Source of the DNA: Fen-1301 sp963786395
GTDB lineage: Bacteria > Bacteroidota > Ignavibacteria > Ignavibacteriales > Ignavibacteriaceae
NCBI GenBank assembly: GCA_963786395.1
Contig: CAWAZD010000006.1
Location: 1-64,000, forward strand
Direction: 5' to 3'
DNA length: 64,000 bases
The translations under genes and the position numbers were made by a program. This document shows, piece by piece, positions 17,185 to 27,883 of the stretch. Under the pieces are notes generated by a model. That model saw only the letters and a list, made by a program, of their open reading frames with translations, was not told where the DNA came from and searched no databases. Position 1 is the first letter of the stretch, and each line of letters begins with the position of its first letter.

Positions 17185-18216
17185 ATGTCAAATTCTGAGC
17201 TCATCAATTCCAAATGCAGAATAATTGTAGATGCTATGGGGGGCGATTTCGCCCCCCGGAACGTCGTTATTGGTGCACTACAAGCATTCAATGAAAATAA
17301 GAATTTTGAGCTCTTCCTTGTAGGTAAAGAAAAAGAAATCCAGAATGTTATTTCTTCAGCAGGTCTTTCTTTTAATAAAGAAAATATTCTAAACGCCGAT
17401 GAAGTAATTGAAATGGGGGATCATCCAACCGCTGCTATCAAATCAAAACCTAATTCTTCAATTGTTATGGGGAGTAAATTTGTAAGAGATGGCAAAGCTG
17501 ACGCATTTGTCGGTGCGGGAAATACCGGCGCTATGATGGCTGCAGCTACTTTAATTATGGGAAGAATTCCCGGTGTGGGTCGTCCTACAATTGGAGCTAT
17601 AATGCCAAGTACATCGGGTGTTTGTAATTTGTTTGATGTCGGCGCAAGTGTTGATTCTAAACCCAAACATTTACTTGAATATGCTATTATGGGTTCAATC
17701 TATACAAGGGAAATGTATGGAATAGAAAGACCATCAGTCGGAATTCTCAGTGTAGGCGAGGAAGATACAAAAGGTAACGAAGTTTCTCTCGCGGCTTTTG
17801 ATCTTATTAAAAAAACAAACCTTAACTTTAAGGGAAATGTTGAAGGGAATGACATACTTAACGGTTCAGTGAATGTAGTTGTCTGCGATGGCTTTATAGG
17901 AAATGTTCTTATTAAGTTTGGTGAGGGAATCCTTACTTTACTTAAATTCAAATTTAAGGAATTTGCAGGCAAAGGATTGATCAATAAACTTAAAATGGGT
18001 CTTGTTAAAAGCGCGATGAAAGAAATCCTGATGGATTTTAATTATGAGATTCATGGCGGCGCTCCTTTGCTTGGAGTTAACGGCATCTGCATAATCGGAC
18101 ACGGACGGTCAAGTGAATTGGCAATAAAAAATATGGTACTGAAGGCTAATGAAATGTACCAAAAGAAATTAACTAAGAAATTTGAAAACGCAATTAAAGA
18201 ATTCTCTAATTTATGA
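17185..18216 (+). CDS. plsX: Phosphate acyltransferase PlsX
   Basis: 343 residues from ATG 17185, beginning MSNSELINSKCRIIVDAMGGDFAP. The DAMGGD motif near the N-terminus, VGAGNTGAMMA, RPTIGAIMP and VVCDGFIGNVLIK are PlsX signatures. The enzyme makes acyl-phosphate from acyl-ACP for membrane phospholipid synthesis. An upstream in-frame extension overlaps rpmF and lacks family similarity, so the shorter start is chosen. The gene is intact, unlike the fab genes that follow after a 275-base gap rich in hairpin repeats. Confidence 0.95.
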   Translation: MSNSELINSKCRIIVDAMGGDFAPRNVVIGALQAFNENKNFELFLVGKEKEIQNVISSAGLSFNKENILNADEVIEMGDHPTAAIKSKPNSSIVMGSKFVRDGKADAFVGAGNTGAMMAAATLIMGRIPGVGRPTIGAIMPSTSGVCNLFDVGASVDSKPKHLLEYAIMGSIYTREMYGIERPSVGILSVGEEDTKGNEVSLAAFDLIKKTNLNFKGNVEGNDILNGSVNVVVCDGFIGNVLIKFGEGILTLLKFKFKEFAGKGLINKLKMGLVKSAMKEILMDFNYEIHGGAPLLGVNGICIIGHGRSSELAIKNMVLKANEMYQKKLTKKFENAIKEFSNL

Positions 18217-18240
18217 GATTACTATGAAAAGCGAGGGTAA

Positions 18241-18299
18241 GGGGATGAATCCCCTGGTTAGTGATTATTATAATTTAATCCCAGGCATAAATGCCTGGG
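18241..18299. repeat. Two-part hairpin repeat, second copy
   Basis: GGGGAT/ATCCCC hairpin followed by CCCAGGCAT-AA-ATGCCTGGG, the same order and spacing class as 16282-16344. It sits between plsX and fabH. Confidence 0.75.
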
Positions 18300-18362
18300 C
18301 TAAAATAAGGAAAAGAGAAAGTAAGGAGTAGGAAGAAATTGATTTCTCAGAAATCAGAAGGT

Positions 18363-18403
18363 AAATGCCTTCAGCATTTATCGGGCGGGTCACAGACCCG
18401 CCC
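18363..18403. repeat. Adjacent hairpins between plsX and fabH
   Basis: AAATGC/GCATTT (18363-18379) is followed by GGGCGGGTC-ACA-GACCCGCCC (18383-18403), the latter a 9-base perfect stem. Both are of the kind seen as dispersed repeats. No T-run follows, so a terminator is unlikely. Confidence 0.6.
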
Positions 18404-18491
18404 CTACAAAACAGGATGTAAATTTAGAATCAATAATAACCGACAATGGTAATATAGATTAACTTTTAACTTTTTAACATAATTGGATAAA

Positions 18492-19494
18492 ATGGAAAAC
18501 AATAAAACAATATAATGCGGCTATTACCGCTCTCGGAATGTTTGTACCTGACAAAGTTTTGGATAACGCTTACTTTGAAAAAATAGTTGACACTTCTGAT
18601 GAATGGATTCGGACAAGAACTGGTATAAGTGAAAGAAGAATGCTTGAGAATGGCGCTACCAGTGATCTGGCTACAGGCGCGGCTAAGGATCTTATCCTAA
18701 ATATAATATTAAACCCGGAAGATATTGATGTTATAATAGTTGCTACTGTTACACCTGATATGTTTTTCCCTTCAACCGCATGCCTGGTTCAGGATAATAT
18801 CGGAGCTAAAAATGCATGGGGATTTGATATGAATGCCGCATGTTCAGGTTTTCTATTTGCGCTTGCCAGGTTGGCAGCGGACTTATTGAAAGCGGCAATT
18901 ATAAGAAAGTTTTGGTTATCGGTGCGGATAAAATGAGCTTCAATAACAGATTACACAGACAGAAACAACTGTATTCTTTTTGGCGATGGCGCGTGCAGCA
19001 GTTCTGCTTGAACCTACCAAGATAAGAAATATGGTTTCCAGGATTCACTATTACATATAGATGGTTCCGGTCGCGAAAGTTTATATATGAAAGGCGGCGG
19101 AAGTCTTAATCCTCCAACCCATGAAACTGTTGATAAGAAAATGCATTATATCTATCAGGATGGTAAAGCAGTATTTAAAGTTGCTGTAAAAGGAATGGCG
19201 GATATTTCATACGATATGATGCAGAAGAATTGTCTTAAAGGTGAGGATATTGCTTACCTTGTACCTCATCAGGCAAACCTAAGAATTATTGATGCTACTG
19301 CCAAAAGAATGGGTGTTGGAAGCGATAAAGTAATGATAAATATTCAGAAGTATGGAAATACCACATCTGCAACAATTCCATTATGTCTTGTTGAATATTA
19401 TCGCGATGGTAAATTAAAGAAAGGCGATAAGATTATTCTTGCTGCTTTTGGCGCCGGTTTTACATGGGGCGCTACTTATTTGGTCTGGTATTAG
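18492..19494 (+). CDS. fabH: 3-oxoacyl-ACP synthase III (FabH), several frameshifts
   Basis: Pieces of one KAS III protein lie end to end in different frames. They run from MENNKTI at 18492 through GMFVPDKVLDNAYF, TSDEWIRTRTGISERR and DMNAACSGFLFALAR (catalytic Cys in ACSG), then VGSGLIESGNYKKVLVIGAD, and on to VPHQANLRI (His) and KYGNTTSATIP (Asn). It ends AGFTWGATYLVWY at 19494. The complete Cys-His-Asn triad survives. At least four single-base indels (near 18513, 18873, 18950-19030) break the frame. Since FabH starts fatty-acid synthesis and is flanked by equally damaged essential genes, consensus error is more likely than real inactivation. Confidence 0.85.
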
Positions 19495-19507
19495 ATTAGA
19501 GATAAAT

Positions 19508-20383
19508 ATGTCAAAAAAAGCATTTTTATTCCCCGGTCAGGGTTCTCAATATGTAGGTATGGCAAAGACCTTTTTGATAATTCAGTTGAAGCAAAAGAAA
19601 TGATTAAGACTGCAGACGAAGCTGTGGGTGCTAATCTTTCATATATTATGTTTAACGGTCCGGAAGATCAGTTAAAGCAGACTGAATTTACACAGCCGGC
19701 AATTTTTCTTCACAGTGTTATTCTTGTTATCTTTAATGAGAACAGTTCAGCCGGAAGCGGCGGCAGGGCATTCATTGGGAGAATATTCAGCTCTTGTTTC
19801 TGCCGGTGCAATTCAGTTTTATGATGCAATAAAGTTTGTACGCGAGCGCGGCAAAGCAATGCAGCAAGCAGGAATAGAAAAACGTTGGTACTATGGCTGC
19901 TGTTTTAGTCTTAGTCCTGAAATTGTTGAAGAATTTGTAAAGAAGCTTCAGCTGAAGGGATAGTTCAGTGTGCTAATTTTAATTCGCCGGGACAGATTGT
20001 TATTTCCGGTTCTGTTAAGGTGTAACAAAGCAATGGAAATCTGTAAATCAAAAGGCGCTAAACTTGTTAAAGAACTTGTAGTCAGCGGAGCTTTTCATTC
20101 GCCTTTAATGAAATCAGCAAAGGACAAATTAAAGAAGCACTTGAAACTACAAATATTTATGATGCTAAGTTTCCGGTTTATGCAAATGTTACTGCAAGTC
20201 CGGTAACAAATAAAGATGAGATAAAGAATCTTTTGTTTGAGCAGTACTTCACCGGTGAGATGGGAGGAGACAATTGTAAATATGATTAAAGATGGTGTAG
20301 ATGAGTTTTATGAAATAGGTCCGGGTAAAGTTTTACAGGGATTAGTAAAAAGAATAAATCCGGATGTTAAAGTTTCGGAATAG
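19508..20383 (+). CDS. fabD: Malonyl-CoA:ACP transacylase (FabD), several frameshifts
   Basis: The reading starts MSKKAFLFPGQGSQYVGM at ATG 19508, then jumps frame. Recognisable segments are VEAKEMIKTADEAVG, FTQPAIFLHSV, AAAGHSLGEYSALVSAG (nucleophile Ser in GHSLG), CNFNSPGQIVISG (partly), VVSGAFHSPLMKSA (catalytic His) and EFYEIGPGKVLQGLVKRI, ending at 20381-20383. About six indels separate these segments. The enzyme loads malonate onto ACP. The gene lies 13 bases after fabH, as expected for the cluster. Confidence 0.85.
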
Positions 20384-20415
20384 ATAAATATTACTGATCT
20401 GGAGAGATATTTATA

Positions 20416-20980
20416 ATGGATAAATTTGAAAAGATGAATAAATAAGATTAAAATAGATCCTCTTATTTTTACCAAAAATTCGTAAAGTTTGGATGTATTG
20501 TAATCCGGAGAATGCTGTTATTACGGTGTTTATACTGATCTGAAAGAATATGAAGTAATTATGTCAGTAAAAGATAAGATAATTGACGTATGGATGAATC
20601 CCAGACTAAAGATACAAGGCTGGTTTGAGAAGCCCCAGAAGGATGAGGACTTTGAGTCAGGAATTGCAGTAGGTACTGAAGTTTACAATGGGAAATGTGT
20701 TTTCCTTGATAAGAACGGCTTGTGCACTTTGCAGAAAATGGCTGATGTTGAAGGTGAACACAAGTGGAAATATAAACCTATATATTGTATATTATTTCCT
20801 TTAGTAGTTTGGGAAGAAACGTTTACTATAGATGATGATCATATAAATAGATTGATCATTGTAATAAATAACCCCAGCTTATGGCGACAATTTATGATCA
20901 TGCCGTGAGGAGCTTAAGCATTTTTTGGTGAGGAAGGGTTTAAGGAACTTGGAAGGCATATAAAATATCGAGTTTCCTAA
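20416..20980 (+). CDS. DUF3109 family protein, frameshifted
   Basis: Segments in different frames fit the DUF3109 family: an early CCYYGVYTDLKEYE-like region (seen out of frame near 20500-20555), IIDVWMNPRLKIQGWF, ESGIAVGTEVYNGKCVFLDKNGLCTLQKM and KYKPIYCILFPLVVW, whose cysteines are typical of the family. A late EEGFKEL stretch follows. The stop is near 20978. The family is found widely in Bacteroidota and has no proven function, although the conserved cysteines suggest metal binding. Its place between fabD and fabG is unusual for the textbook cluster. Confidence 0.6.
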
Positions 20981-21007
20981 AGATAATTTAAAGTAACGGA
21001 AGAAAGT

Positions 21008-21768
21008 ATGAGATTAGAAAATAAGAAAGCACTTGTAACAGGCGGAACCAGAGGAATAGGAAAAGCGATAGTAATAGAATTGGCTAATAACGGATGCGAT
21101 GTTGTATTTACAGTTATATCAGGTGACGAAGGAACATTAAAGGATGCCGAGGATTCTAAATTGGAGAAGTGAAGTTGAAGCATTGGGAAGTGAAAGTTTT
21201 TCGATTCAAAGCAGATGCTTCTTCCTTATCAGATGCTGAAAAAACATTAAATTTACTTTGGAAAATTAGGCGGTTTAGATATTTTAGTGAACAACGCGGG
21301 AATCACAAAGGATAATTTACTCTTAAGAATGAGTGAAGAGGATTTTGATAGGGTTATTACTGCAAATCTTAAAAGTGTATTTAATTACACAAAAGCGTTG
21401 TGTAAGACCAATGATGAATCAGCGATAAGGAAAAATTATTAATATAGTTCGGTTGTAGGTATAATTGGAAACCCGGGACAGGCAAATTATGTGGCTTCAA
21501 AAGCAGGAGTTATTGGACTCACCAAATCCAATGCAAAAGAATTAGCTTCAAGAAATATTAACGTAAATGCTGTTGCCCCGGGTTTTATTGCCACTGATAT
21601 GACCGGCGAGCTAAAAGACAAGCAGAAAGAAGCAATATTATCAGTAGTGCCGATAAAAAGAATGGGTACACCGGAAGATGTTGCAGAGTTGTTATTTTTC
21701 TTGCCTCACCTGATTCAGATTACCTAACCGGCCAGGTTATTTCGGTTGACGGCGGAATGGCAATGTAG
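21008..21768 (+). CDS. fabG: 3-oxoacyl-ACP reductase (FabG), several frameshifts
   Basis: A short-chain dehydrogenase. The NADPH-binding TGGTRGIG motif lies near the start (MRLENKKALVTGGTRGIG), followed by LDILVNNAGITKDN, ISSVVG-like sequence out of frame near 21440, the active-site YVASK, and VAPGFIATDMT. It ends GGMAM at 21766-21768. Indels occur near 21165-21260, 21405-21450 and 21700. The Ser-Tyr-Lys catalytic set can be traced. The ribosome binding site GGAAG precedes ATG 21008. The enzyme performs the first reduction of the elongation cycle. Confidence 0.88.
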
Positions 21769-21822
21769 CATTTTATTAAATTTTAATCACAAAATAAATC
21801 AATTAATTATAGGAGCAATAAA

Positions 21823-22056
21823 ATGGATGTTGAAGCAAAAGTAAAAGAAATCATAATTGATAAATTAGGTGTTGAAGAATCACAGATTACACCTGAGGCT
21901 TCTTTTACTAATGATTTAGGCGCCGACTCACTTGATATAGTTGAATTGGTTATGGGCTTTGAAAGCGCTTTTCAAGTTTCAATTCCTGATGAAGATGCTG
22001 AGAAGATCGGTACCGTTGGCGATGCAGTCAAATACTTGAAAGGAAAATTAAGCTAA
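21823..22056 (+). CDS. acpP: Acyl carrier protein
   Basis: 77 residues, intact, with the phosphopantetheine attachment site in GADSLDIVELVM (Ser 36) and the usual acidic composition. Helix II and III features (EDAEKIGTVGDAVKYL) are conserved. It carries growing acyl chains for the neighbouring Fab enzymes. ATAGGAGCAATAAA before ATG 21823 is a strong ribosome binding site, fitting the high expression expected for ACP. It is the only undamaged gene between plsX and rnc. Confidence 0.97.
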   Translation: MDVEAKVKEIIIDKLGVEESQITPEASFTNDLGADSLDIVELVMGFESAFQVSIPDEDAEKIGTVGDAVKYLKGKLS

Positions 22057-22076
22057 TCAATTATTATTAAGACCGG

Positions 22077-22092
22077 CTGTCTTATAAGACAG
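22077..22092. repeat. 16-base perfect palindrome between acpP and fabF
   Basis: CTGTCTTATAAGACAG is fully self-complementary, lies 21 bases after the acpP stop and is followed by a pyrimidine-rich stretch. It could be a weak attenuator separating high acpP from lower fabF expression, or an mRNA 3' stabiliser. Confidence 0.5.
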
Positions 22093-22161
22093 TCTCTTAT
22101 CTCTTCTTATTTTTAGCTTCTTTATTTTTTTAGATCCAACACTTAAACCAGGAGATATCGT

Positions 22162-23414
22162 ATGGGAAACAAGCGGGTAGTTGTAACCGGAATGGGTGCA
22201 GTTACTCCCATCGGAATCGGTATTGAAGAATACTGGAACGGACTTATTACATGGAAAAAACGGTGTAGGCTTAATTACTAAATTTGATGCTTCAAATTTT
22301 GAAACCAAATTTGCTGCGAAGTAAAAGAATTTCAATCCTGAAAATTATATTGATAAAAAAGACTGTTAAAAGGATGGATCCTTTCACACAGTATGCTATG
22401 GCTGTTGCTGCAATGGCAATGGATCAAGCCGCATTTAATCAGGATAAAATAGATAAGGAAAGATTCGGCGTAATATTTCGGCAGCGGTATAGGTGGTATG
22501 GTTATTAACCAGCAGCAGCACTGGCAGTATCACGAAACAAAAAACCCCAGACTTATTAGTCCCTTCTTTGTTCCAATGATGATCGCGGATATTGCAGCCG
22601 GACAAATTTCAATTCGTTATGGACTTAAGGGTCCCAACTATGCTACTACTTCTGCCTGCGCTACTTCTTCACATGCAATAGCCGATGCGTTTATGATAAT
22701 TCAACGTGGAAGTGCTGACCTGATGATGTGCGGTGGTTCCGAAGCCGCAATTGTAGAAATGTCTATCGGTGGATTCAATGCTATGAGAGCTCTTTCCACA
22801 TGGAATGACCGTTACCTTGAAGCATCCCGTCCTTTTGATAAAGACAGGAATGGATTTGTAATGGGTGAAGGTGCAGGAATTCTAATACTTGAATCATTAC
22901 GAACATGCAATAAGCCGGGGAGCTAATATTCTCTGTGAAATTGTCGGTATTGGTTTAACCGGAGATGCTTATCATATCACTGCTCCAGCTCCGGGCGGCG
23001 AAGGAGCTGTAAGATCAATGAGAGAAGCAATCCGCGATGCCGGTTTAACTGCAAATGATATTGACTATATCAATGCTCATGGAACTTCTACTACTTATAA
23101 TGATATATCTGAAACTAATGCTATTAAAACTGTGTTAGGCGAACATGCTTATAAAATTATCGTAAGCTCTACAAAATCGATGACCGGACATCTGCTTGGA
23201 GCGGCTGGTGCGATTGAAGCTATTGCCACAATTATGGCAATAAAAAACAGTTTGGTTCCACCGACTATCAATCTTACAAATCCTGATCCTGAATGCGATC
23301 TTAATTATAGCCCGCTTTGTGCTTCTAAATTAGAAATAAACTGCGCTATAAGTAATACTTTCGGATTTCGGAGGGCATAATGCATCATTACTATTCAAGA
23401 AGTTTGAGGAATAA
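22162..23414 (+). CDS. fabF: 3-oxoacyl-ACP synthase II (FabF), several frameshifts
   Basis: KAS II with start MGNKRVVVTGMGAVTPIG at ATG 22162, preceded by CCAGGAGA. The catalytic Cys sits in TTSACATSSHAI. The two His motifs are NAHGTSTTYNDISE and STKSMTGHLLGAAGAIE, and the end should read FGFGGHNASLLFKKFEE up to 23412-23414. Indels occur near 22250, 22315-22365, 22480, 22905 and 23370. The full Cys-His-His set is present across frames. It condenses malonyl-ACP with acyl-ACP. As for the neighbours, sequence error is the simplest reading. Confidence 0.88.
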
Positions 23415-23422
23415 AATTTTCT

Positions 23423-24205
23423 ATGTTACTTTCCTGGCTTCTTAATAAGATAAAAAAACGGGGAGCTGAAAAAAGCACTAAGAAAATATCAAAGCTTCTG
23501 ACTCCTGAGAAATTCTCGGAACTTGAAGAGTTGGTAGGGTTTCATATTAAGAACCGTTCTTACTTTATACAAGCCCTCATGCACAGATCATTTCTTGAGC
23601 AGAATACCGAATACGATCTTTCAAATGAAAGGCTCGAGTTTCTCGGGGATGCTGTACTTAATCTTATTGTTGCTGAATATTTATACCAGACTTTCCCTGC
23701 AAAGGATGAAGGGTTTCTTACCAAAATAAGGGCTAAATTAGTCAACCGTATGGCGCTTGCTGATGCAGCCGAAAGGATTGATTTATCAAAATATCTATTA
23801 GTGAGCAAGAATTTATCCAATTCATTTACCAATGGTTCAAGGACTGTTTTATGTGATGCTGTTGAAGCATTGATCGGGGCTATTTATCTTGATAACGGGT
23901 TAAATGCTTCCAAAGATTTTATTAATAAAGTTCTTATAGTTCCCAACACTAAAGAAGGGGAGTATCTGGTTGACGAAAATTACAAGAGCCAGCTTCTTGA
24001 ATTTGCGCAGGCAGGTAAAATGGATAACCCGGTCTATTCGGTTGTTAATGAAGAGGGTCCTCAACATAACCGTATTTTTACAATTAAAGTAACAATTAAT
24101 AATATAGATTATGGTGTTGGTACCGGTAGAAATAAAAAGAGTGCGGAACAGAAAGCCGCGCATGCTGCTCTAAATGTCCTTATTCAGAAACCCCCTGCAG
24201 TTTAA
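23423..24205 (+). CDS. rnc: Ribonuclease III
   Basis: 260 residues, intact. The RNase III signature ERLEFLGDA is at residues 69-77, and a second acidic cluster (VLCDAVEALIGAIYLD) supplies the other metal ligands. A C-terminal double-stranded RNA-binding domain spans roughly 185-255 (NYKSQLLEFAQ, VGTGRNKKSAEQKAAHAAL). It processes rRNA precursors and cleaves double-stranded RNA. It follows fabF by eight bases, the usual arrangement in this phylum. Confidence 0.96.
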   Translation: MLLSWLLNKIKKRGAEKSTKKISKLLTPEKFSELEELVGFHIKNRSYFIQALMHRSFLEQNTEYDLSNERLEFLGDAVLNLIVAEYLYQTFPAKDEGFLTKIRAKLVNRMALADAAERIDLSKYLLVSKNLSNSFTNGSRTVLCDAVEALIGAIYLDNGLNASKDFINKVLIVPNTKEGEYLVDENYKSQLLEFAQAGKMDNPVYSVVNEEGPQHNRIFTIKVTINNIDYGVGTGRNKKSAEQKAAHAALNVLIQKPPAV

Positions 24206-24570
24206 TTGCATTCCTCTTTCTCATTTATTTTCTTTAAATTTTAACCTTAAATTTGAAATATTATTTGTCATTTAATAATAATACTTTATAATGCCATAAA
24301 TGGCATAAGTTATTTTTATGTTTATTCCATTTTACCCAGCCCTGAAGGGCTGGGCTAATTAAATATGCAGCAAATTTGTTTTAGTTTTTTCAGTATTCAC
24401 GGCATTAAATTATTTGCGTTAAATAAATTCAGTGTAGTTGAGCTGGCAAATGTTGACGTGCAGTGCAGCGACTGTTCTAGCTATTACGTCATGCTTGCAT
24501 TTCTTGCGCCAAGAAAAGTACGTATAGAAAAATCTTATTCTAATTTTAAAATATAAAGTGAGCGTGTATA
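24206..24570. other. Intergenic stretch between rnc and gcvP
   Basis: It holds two short hairpins (24291-24354). A 63-codon open frame at 24365-24556 has no ribosome binding site and no recognisable protein features, so I do not call it a gene. Nothing resembling a glycine riboswitch is visible ahead of gcvP. Confidence 0.5.
24291..24354. repeat. Two hairpin repeats after rnc
   Basis: ATGCCA-TAAA-TGGCAT (24291-24306) and CCCAGCCCT-GA-AGGGCTGGG (24335-24354). The second shares the outer CCCAG...CTGGGCTA frame of the 16324/18280/31170 family but has a different, still self-complementary core. This implies the pairing, not the bases, is maintained. Confidence 0.65.
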
Positions 24571-27469
24571 ATGAATATATTTGAACACCCGGACAATTTT
24601 GTTAACAGACATGTAGGACCCGGTCAGGGTGAAGTTAAAGAAATGCTTGAAGCAATCGGTGTTGATTCAGTTGATAAGCTGATAAATGAAACAGTACCAA
24701 CTTCCATAAGATTAAAAGATGATTTAAAATTAAGCGAACCTGTAACAGAATACAGGTTTATTGAGAATCTTAAAAAGATATCCAAGAAGAATAAAGTATT
24801 CAAATCGTATATCGGCATGGGGTATTATAATACAATAACACCTGCGGTTATTCAGAGGAACATTCTTGAAAATCCCGGCTGGTATACACAATACACACCT
24901 TACCAGGCAGAAATATCACAAGGAAGACTTGAGGCACTATTAAATTTCCAGACTGTAGTTTCTGATCTGACAGGTCTTCCTATCGCCAACGCATCTCTGC
25001 TTGATGAAGCTACTTCAGCCGCCGAGGCAATGATAATGGCACATGCAGTAAGAAAAGAAAAAGAAGCTCACCAGTTCTTTGTTTCCGAAGAATGTTTCCC
25101 GCAGATTATCGAGTTACTTAAAACCCGCTCTAAACCATTGGGAATTGAGCTAATAATAGGTGACCATAATAAAATAGAGTTTAATAAAAACATATTCGGT
25201 CTGTTTGTTCAGTATCCTTCAGATAATGGTGAATTATTTGATTTCAGAGAACTATTTGCTAAAGCAAAACAAAATAATGTATTTGTTATTGCAGCAGCAG
25301 ACTTGCTAAGTCTTGCTATTTTTACGTCACCGGGTGAAATGGGAGCTGATTGTGTGGTGGGTTCTACACAGAGGTTCGGAGTTCCGATGGGATATGGCGG
25401 TCCTCATGCTGCTTACTTTGCGACAAAGGAAGAATTCAAAAGATTTATACCGGGGCGTATTATCGGGGCTTCAATTGATGTGAATGGAAATCTTGCTTAC
25501 AGAATGGCTCTTGGAACAAGAGAACAACACATAAGAAGAGAAAAAGCTACCAGTAACATCTGCACATCTCAGGTTTTACTTGCAATAATGGCTGGTATGT
25601 ATGCAGTTTATCATGGTCCTCATGGAATAAAGAGAATTGCCGAAAAGATACATAAGCTTACTAAGGTACTTGATCAATCATTAAGGGATCTTGGCTACGA
25701 ACAGATGAATAAGAATTATTTTGATACACTTCATATTCATCTCGGGTATAATTCAGTACAGAAACTAACACGCATAGTGGAAAACGCAACCAAAAATGAA
25801 ATGAACTTCCGTTATTTCGCTGATGGTTCTGTAGGAATTTCATTGAATGAGTCAACAGATTTTTCCAATATAATGGATATTATATCTGTGTTTGCAATAG
25901 CAGCAAACACAACTGTTGATGAGAAAACTATTATTGCTCTTGGTGAGAAAGTTAAGATTGATTTACCAGCAGGACTGGCAAGAACAACTGAATATCTTAA
26001 GCATCCGGTATTCAATTCATATCATTCAGAGACTGAGATGATGAGATATTTAAAGAGTCTTGAAAATAAGGACTTGTCACTGATGCATTCAATGATCTCA
26101 CTTGGTTCATGCACAATGAAGCTTAATGCTACAACAGAAATGCTTGGAATTACATGGCCGCAGTTCAGTAAGATACATCCTTTTGCTCCTGTAGAACAGG
26201 TTCAGGGATATACGCAGATATTTACTGAACTCGAAAAGGATCTTGCTGAGATTACAGGATTCAAAGCTGTTTCACTTCAGCCGAATTCAGGAGCACAGGG
26301 CGAGTATTCCGGTTTGCTGGTGATACGGGAATATCATCTCAGCAGAGGTGAAGGACACCGTAATGTTTGTGTAATTCCTTCGTCGGCACATGGTACAAAT
26401 CCGGCAAGCGCTGTTATGGCAGGAATGAAAGTAGTTGTTATAAACTCTACAGCACAGGGCAATATTGATATTGAAGATCTAAAGAAGAAAGTTGAAGAGA
26501 ATAAAAATAATCTTGCCGCGCTAATGATTACTTATCCTTCTACACACGGTGTATTTGAAGAAGATGTAAAAGAGATCTGTGAAGTAATACATAAGAACGG
26601 GGGATTAGGTTTACATGGACGGCGCGAATATGAATGCACAGGTAGGATTAACAAGTCCTGCTATGATCGGAGCGGATGTATGCCATCTTAATTTGCACAA
26701 GACATTCGCTATTCCTCACGGCGGCGGCGGGCCGGGAGTAGGTCCAATTGCTGTATCTGAAAAACTTGTACAGTTTCTTCCGAATCATCCGGTTGTGGAG
26801 CTGGGTCATTCAAAAGGGATACATTCAGTTGCCGCAGCCCCATGGGGAAGCGCGAATGTTCTGATTATTTCCTATGCTTATATCAAAATGATGGGAGCTT
26901 CAGGTTTAAAGAGAGCAACTGAAATTGCTATATTAAATGCTAACTATCTTAAAGCAAGACTGGGATCTACTTTTAATGCATTATATTCAGGTAAGAGCGG
27001 AAGAGTAGCGCATGAATTAATATTTGATATGCGGAGCTTCAAGGATTCCGTTAATATAGAAGTTGAGGATATTGCGAAACGATTAATGGATTACGGATAT
27101 CATGCTCCAACAGTATCGTTCCCTGTGCATGGGACTTTAATGGTAGAGCCCACAGAGAGTGAATCAAAGAAAGAACTTGACCGTTTCTGCGATGCACTTC
27201 TTTCAATCAGGGAGGAAATAAGAGAAATAGAGAACGGTATAGCAGATCAGGTTGATAATGTGCTTAAAAATTCTCCTCATACTGCAGAGATGGTAGTATC
27301 AGATGAATGGAAACATTCCTATTCAAGAGACAAAGCGGCATTCCCGACTCAATGGGTAAGGGCGCGTAAGTTCTGGCCTTCCGTTGGAAGGATTAATAAC
27401 GCATACGGCGACAGGAATTTAATCTGTACCTGTGCACCTGTATCATCTTATGCGGAAGAACAAGTATGA
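24571..27469 (+). CDS. gcvP: Glycine dehydrogenase (decarboxylating), P-protein, one frameshift
   Basis: About 966 codons, the length of the single-chain (undivided) P-protein. The N-terminal half has RHVGPG and IGMGYYNT; the C-terminal half has SLGSCTMKLN, PNSGAQGEY, SSAHGTNPASA and the PLP lysine in HLNLHKTFAIPHGGGGPG. The frame breaks near 26610: removing one G from TTAGGTTTAC restores GGLVYMDGANMNAQ. It releases CO2 from glycine and passes the aminomethyl group to the H-protein. gcvT and gcvH are not in the window. It overlaps the next gene by four bases. Confidence 0.93.
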
Positions 27470-27876
27470 GAACAACATGCGAAATATTAAAGGAATCTAA
27501 AACGATTGCTGTAGTGGGCATATCAAGTAAGCCTGACAGAGACAGCGGCAGAATTGCGCTGTTCCTTAAAAGCAAGGGATATGAAGTAGTGGGAGTTCAT
27601 CCAACGCAGAAAGACTTTGACGGAATTAAAGTATATAGAAATCTGAAAGAAATAGAATTCCCGATAGATATTGTGGATGTCTTCAGAAATTCTGCTTCAA
27701 TACCGCAGCTTATTCCTGATGTACTTGAAGTGAGACCTAAAGTATTATGGCTGCAAAAAGGTATAAGAAATGATGAAGCAGTTAAACCTGCAACAGATGC
27801 GGGTATTGAAGTAATTCAGAATGAATGTACTGCGATGGAATATAATCTTTGCATTGCTTCATCTATTACTCATTAA
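27466..27876 (+). CDS. CoA-binding domain protein (YccU-like)
   Basis: 136 residues forming one Rossmann-like domain: KTIAVVGISSKPDRDSGRIA with the nucleotide-binding glycine pattern at the N-terminus, then KGYEVVGVHPTQ, DIVDVFRNSASIP, KVLWLQKGIRNDEA and VIQNECTAMEY. These are the landmarks of the CoA_binding_2 family. Its cellular role is unproven. The ATG overlaps the gcvP stop (ATGA), so translational coupling is likely. Confidence 0.88.
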   Translation: MRTTCEILKESKTIAVVGISSKPDRDSGRIALFLKSKGYEVVGVHPTQKDFDGIKVYRNLKEIEFPIDIVDVFRNSASIPQLIPDVLEVRPKVLWLQKGIRNDEAVKPATDAGIEVIQNECTAMEYNLCIASSITH

Positions 27877-27883
27877 ATAAAAT

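Noticed and set aside
24365..24556. 63-codon open frame between rnc and gcvP
   Set aside because: No ribosome binding site, no recognisable protein features, and it lies in a repeat-rich intergenic region.
24400..24570. Glycine riboswitch upstream of gcvP
   Set aside because: I could not trace the conserved paired aptamer cores; only short hairpin repeats are visible.
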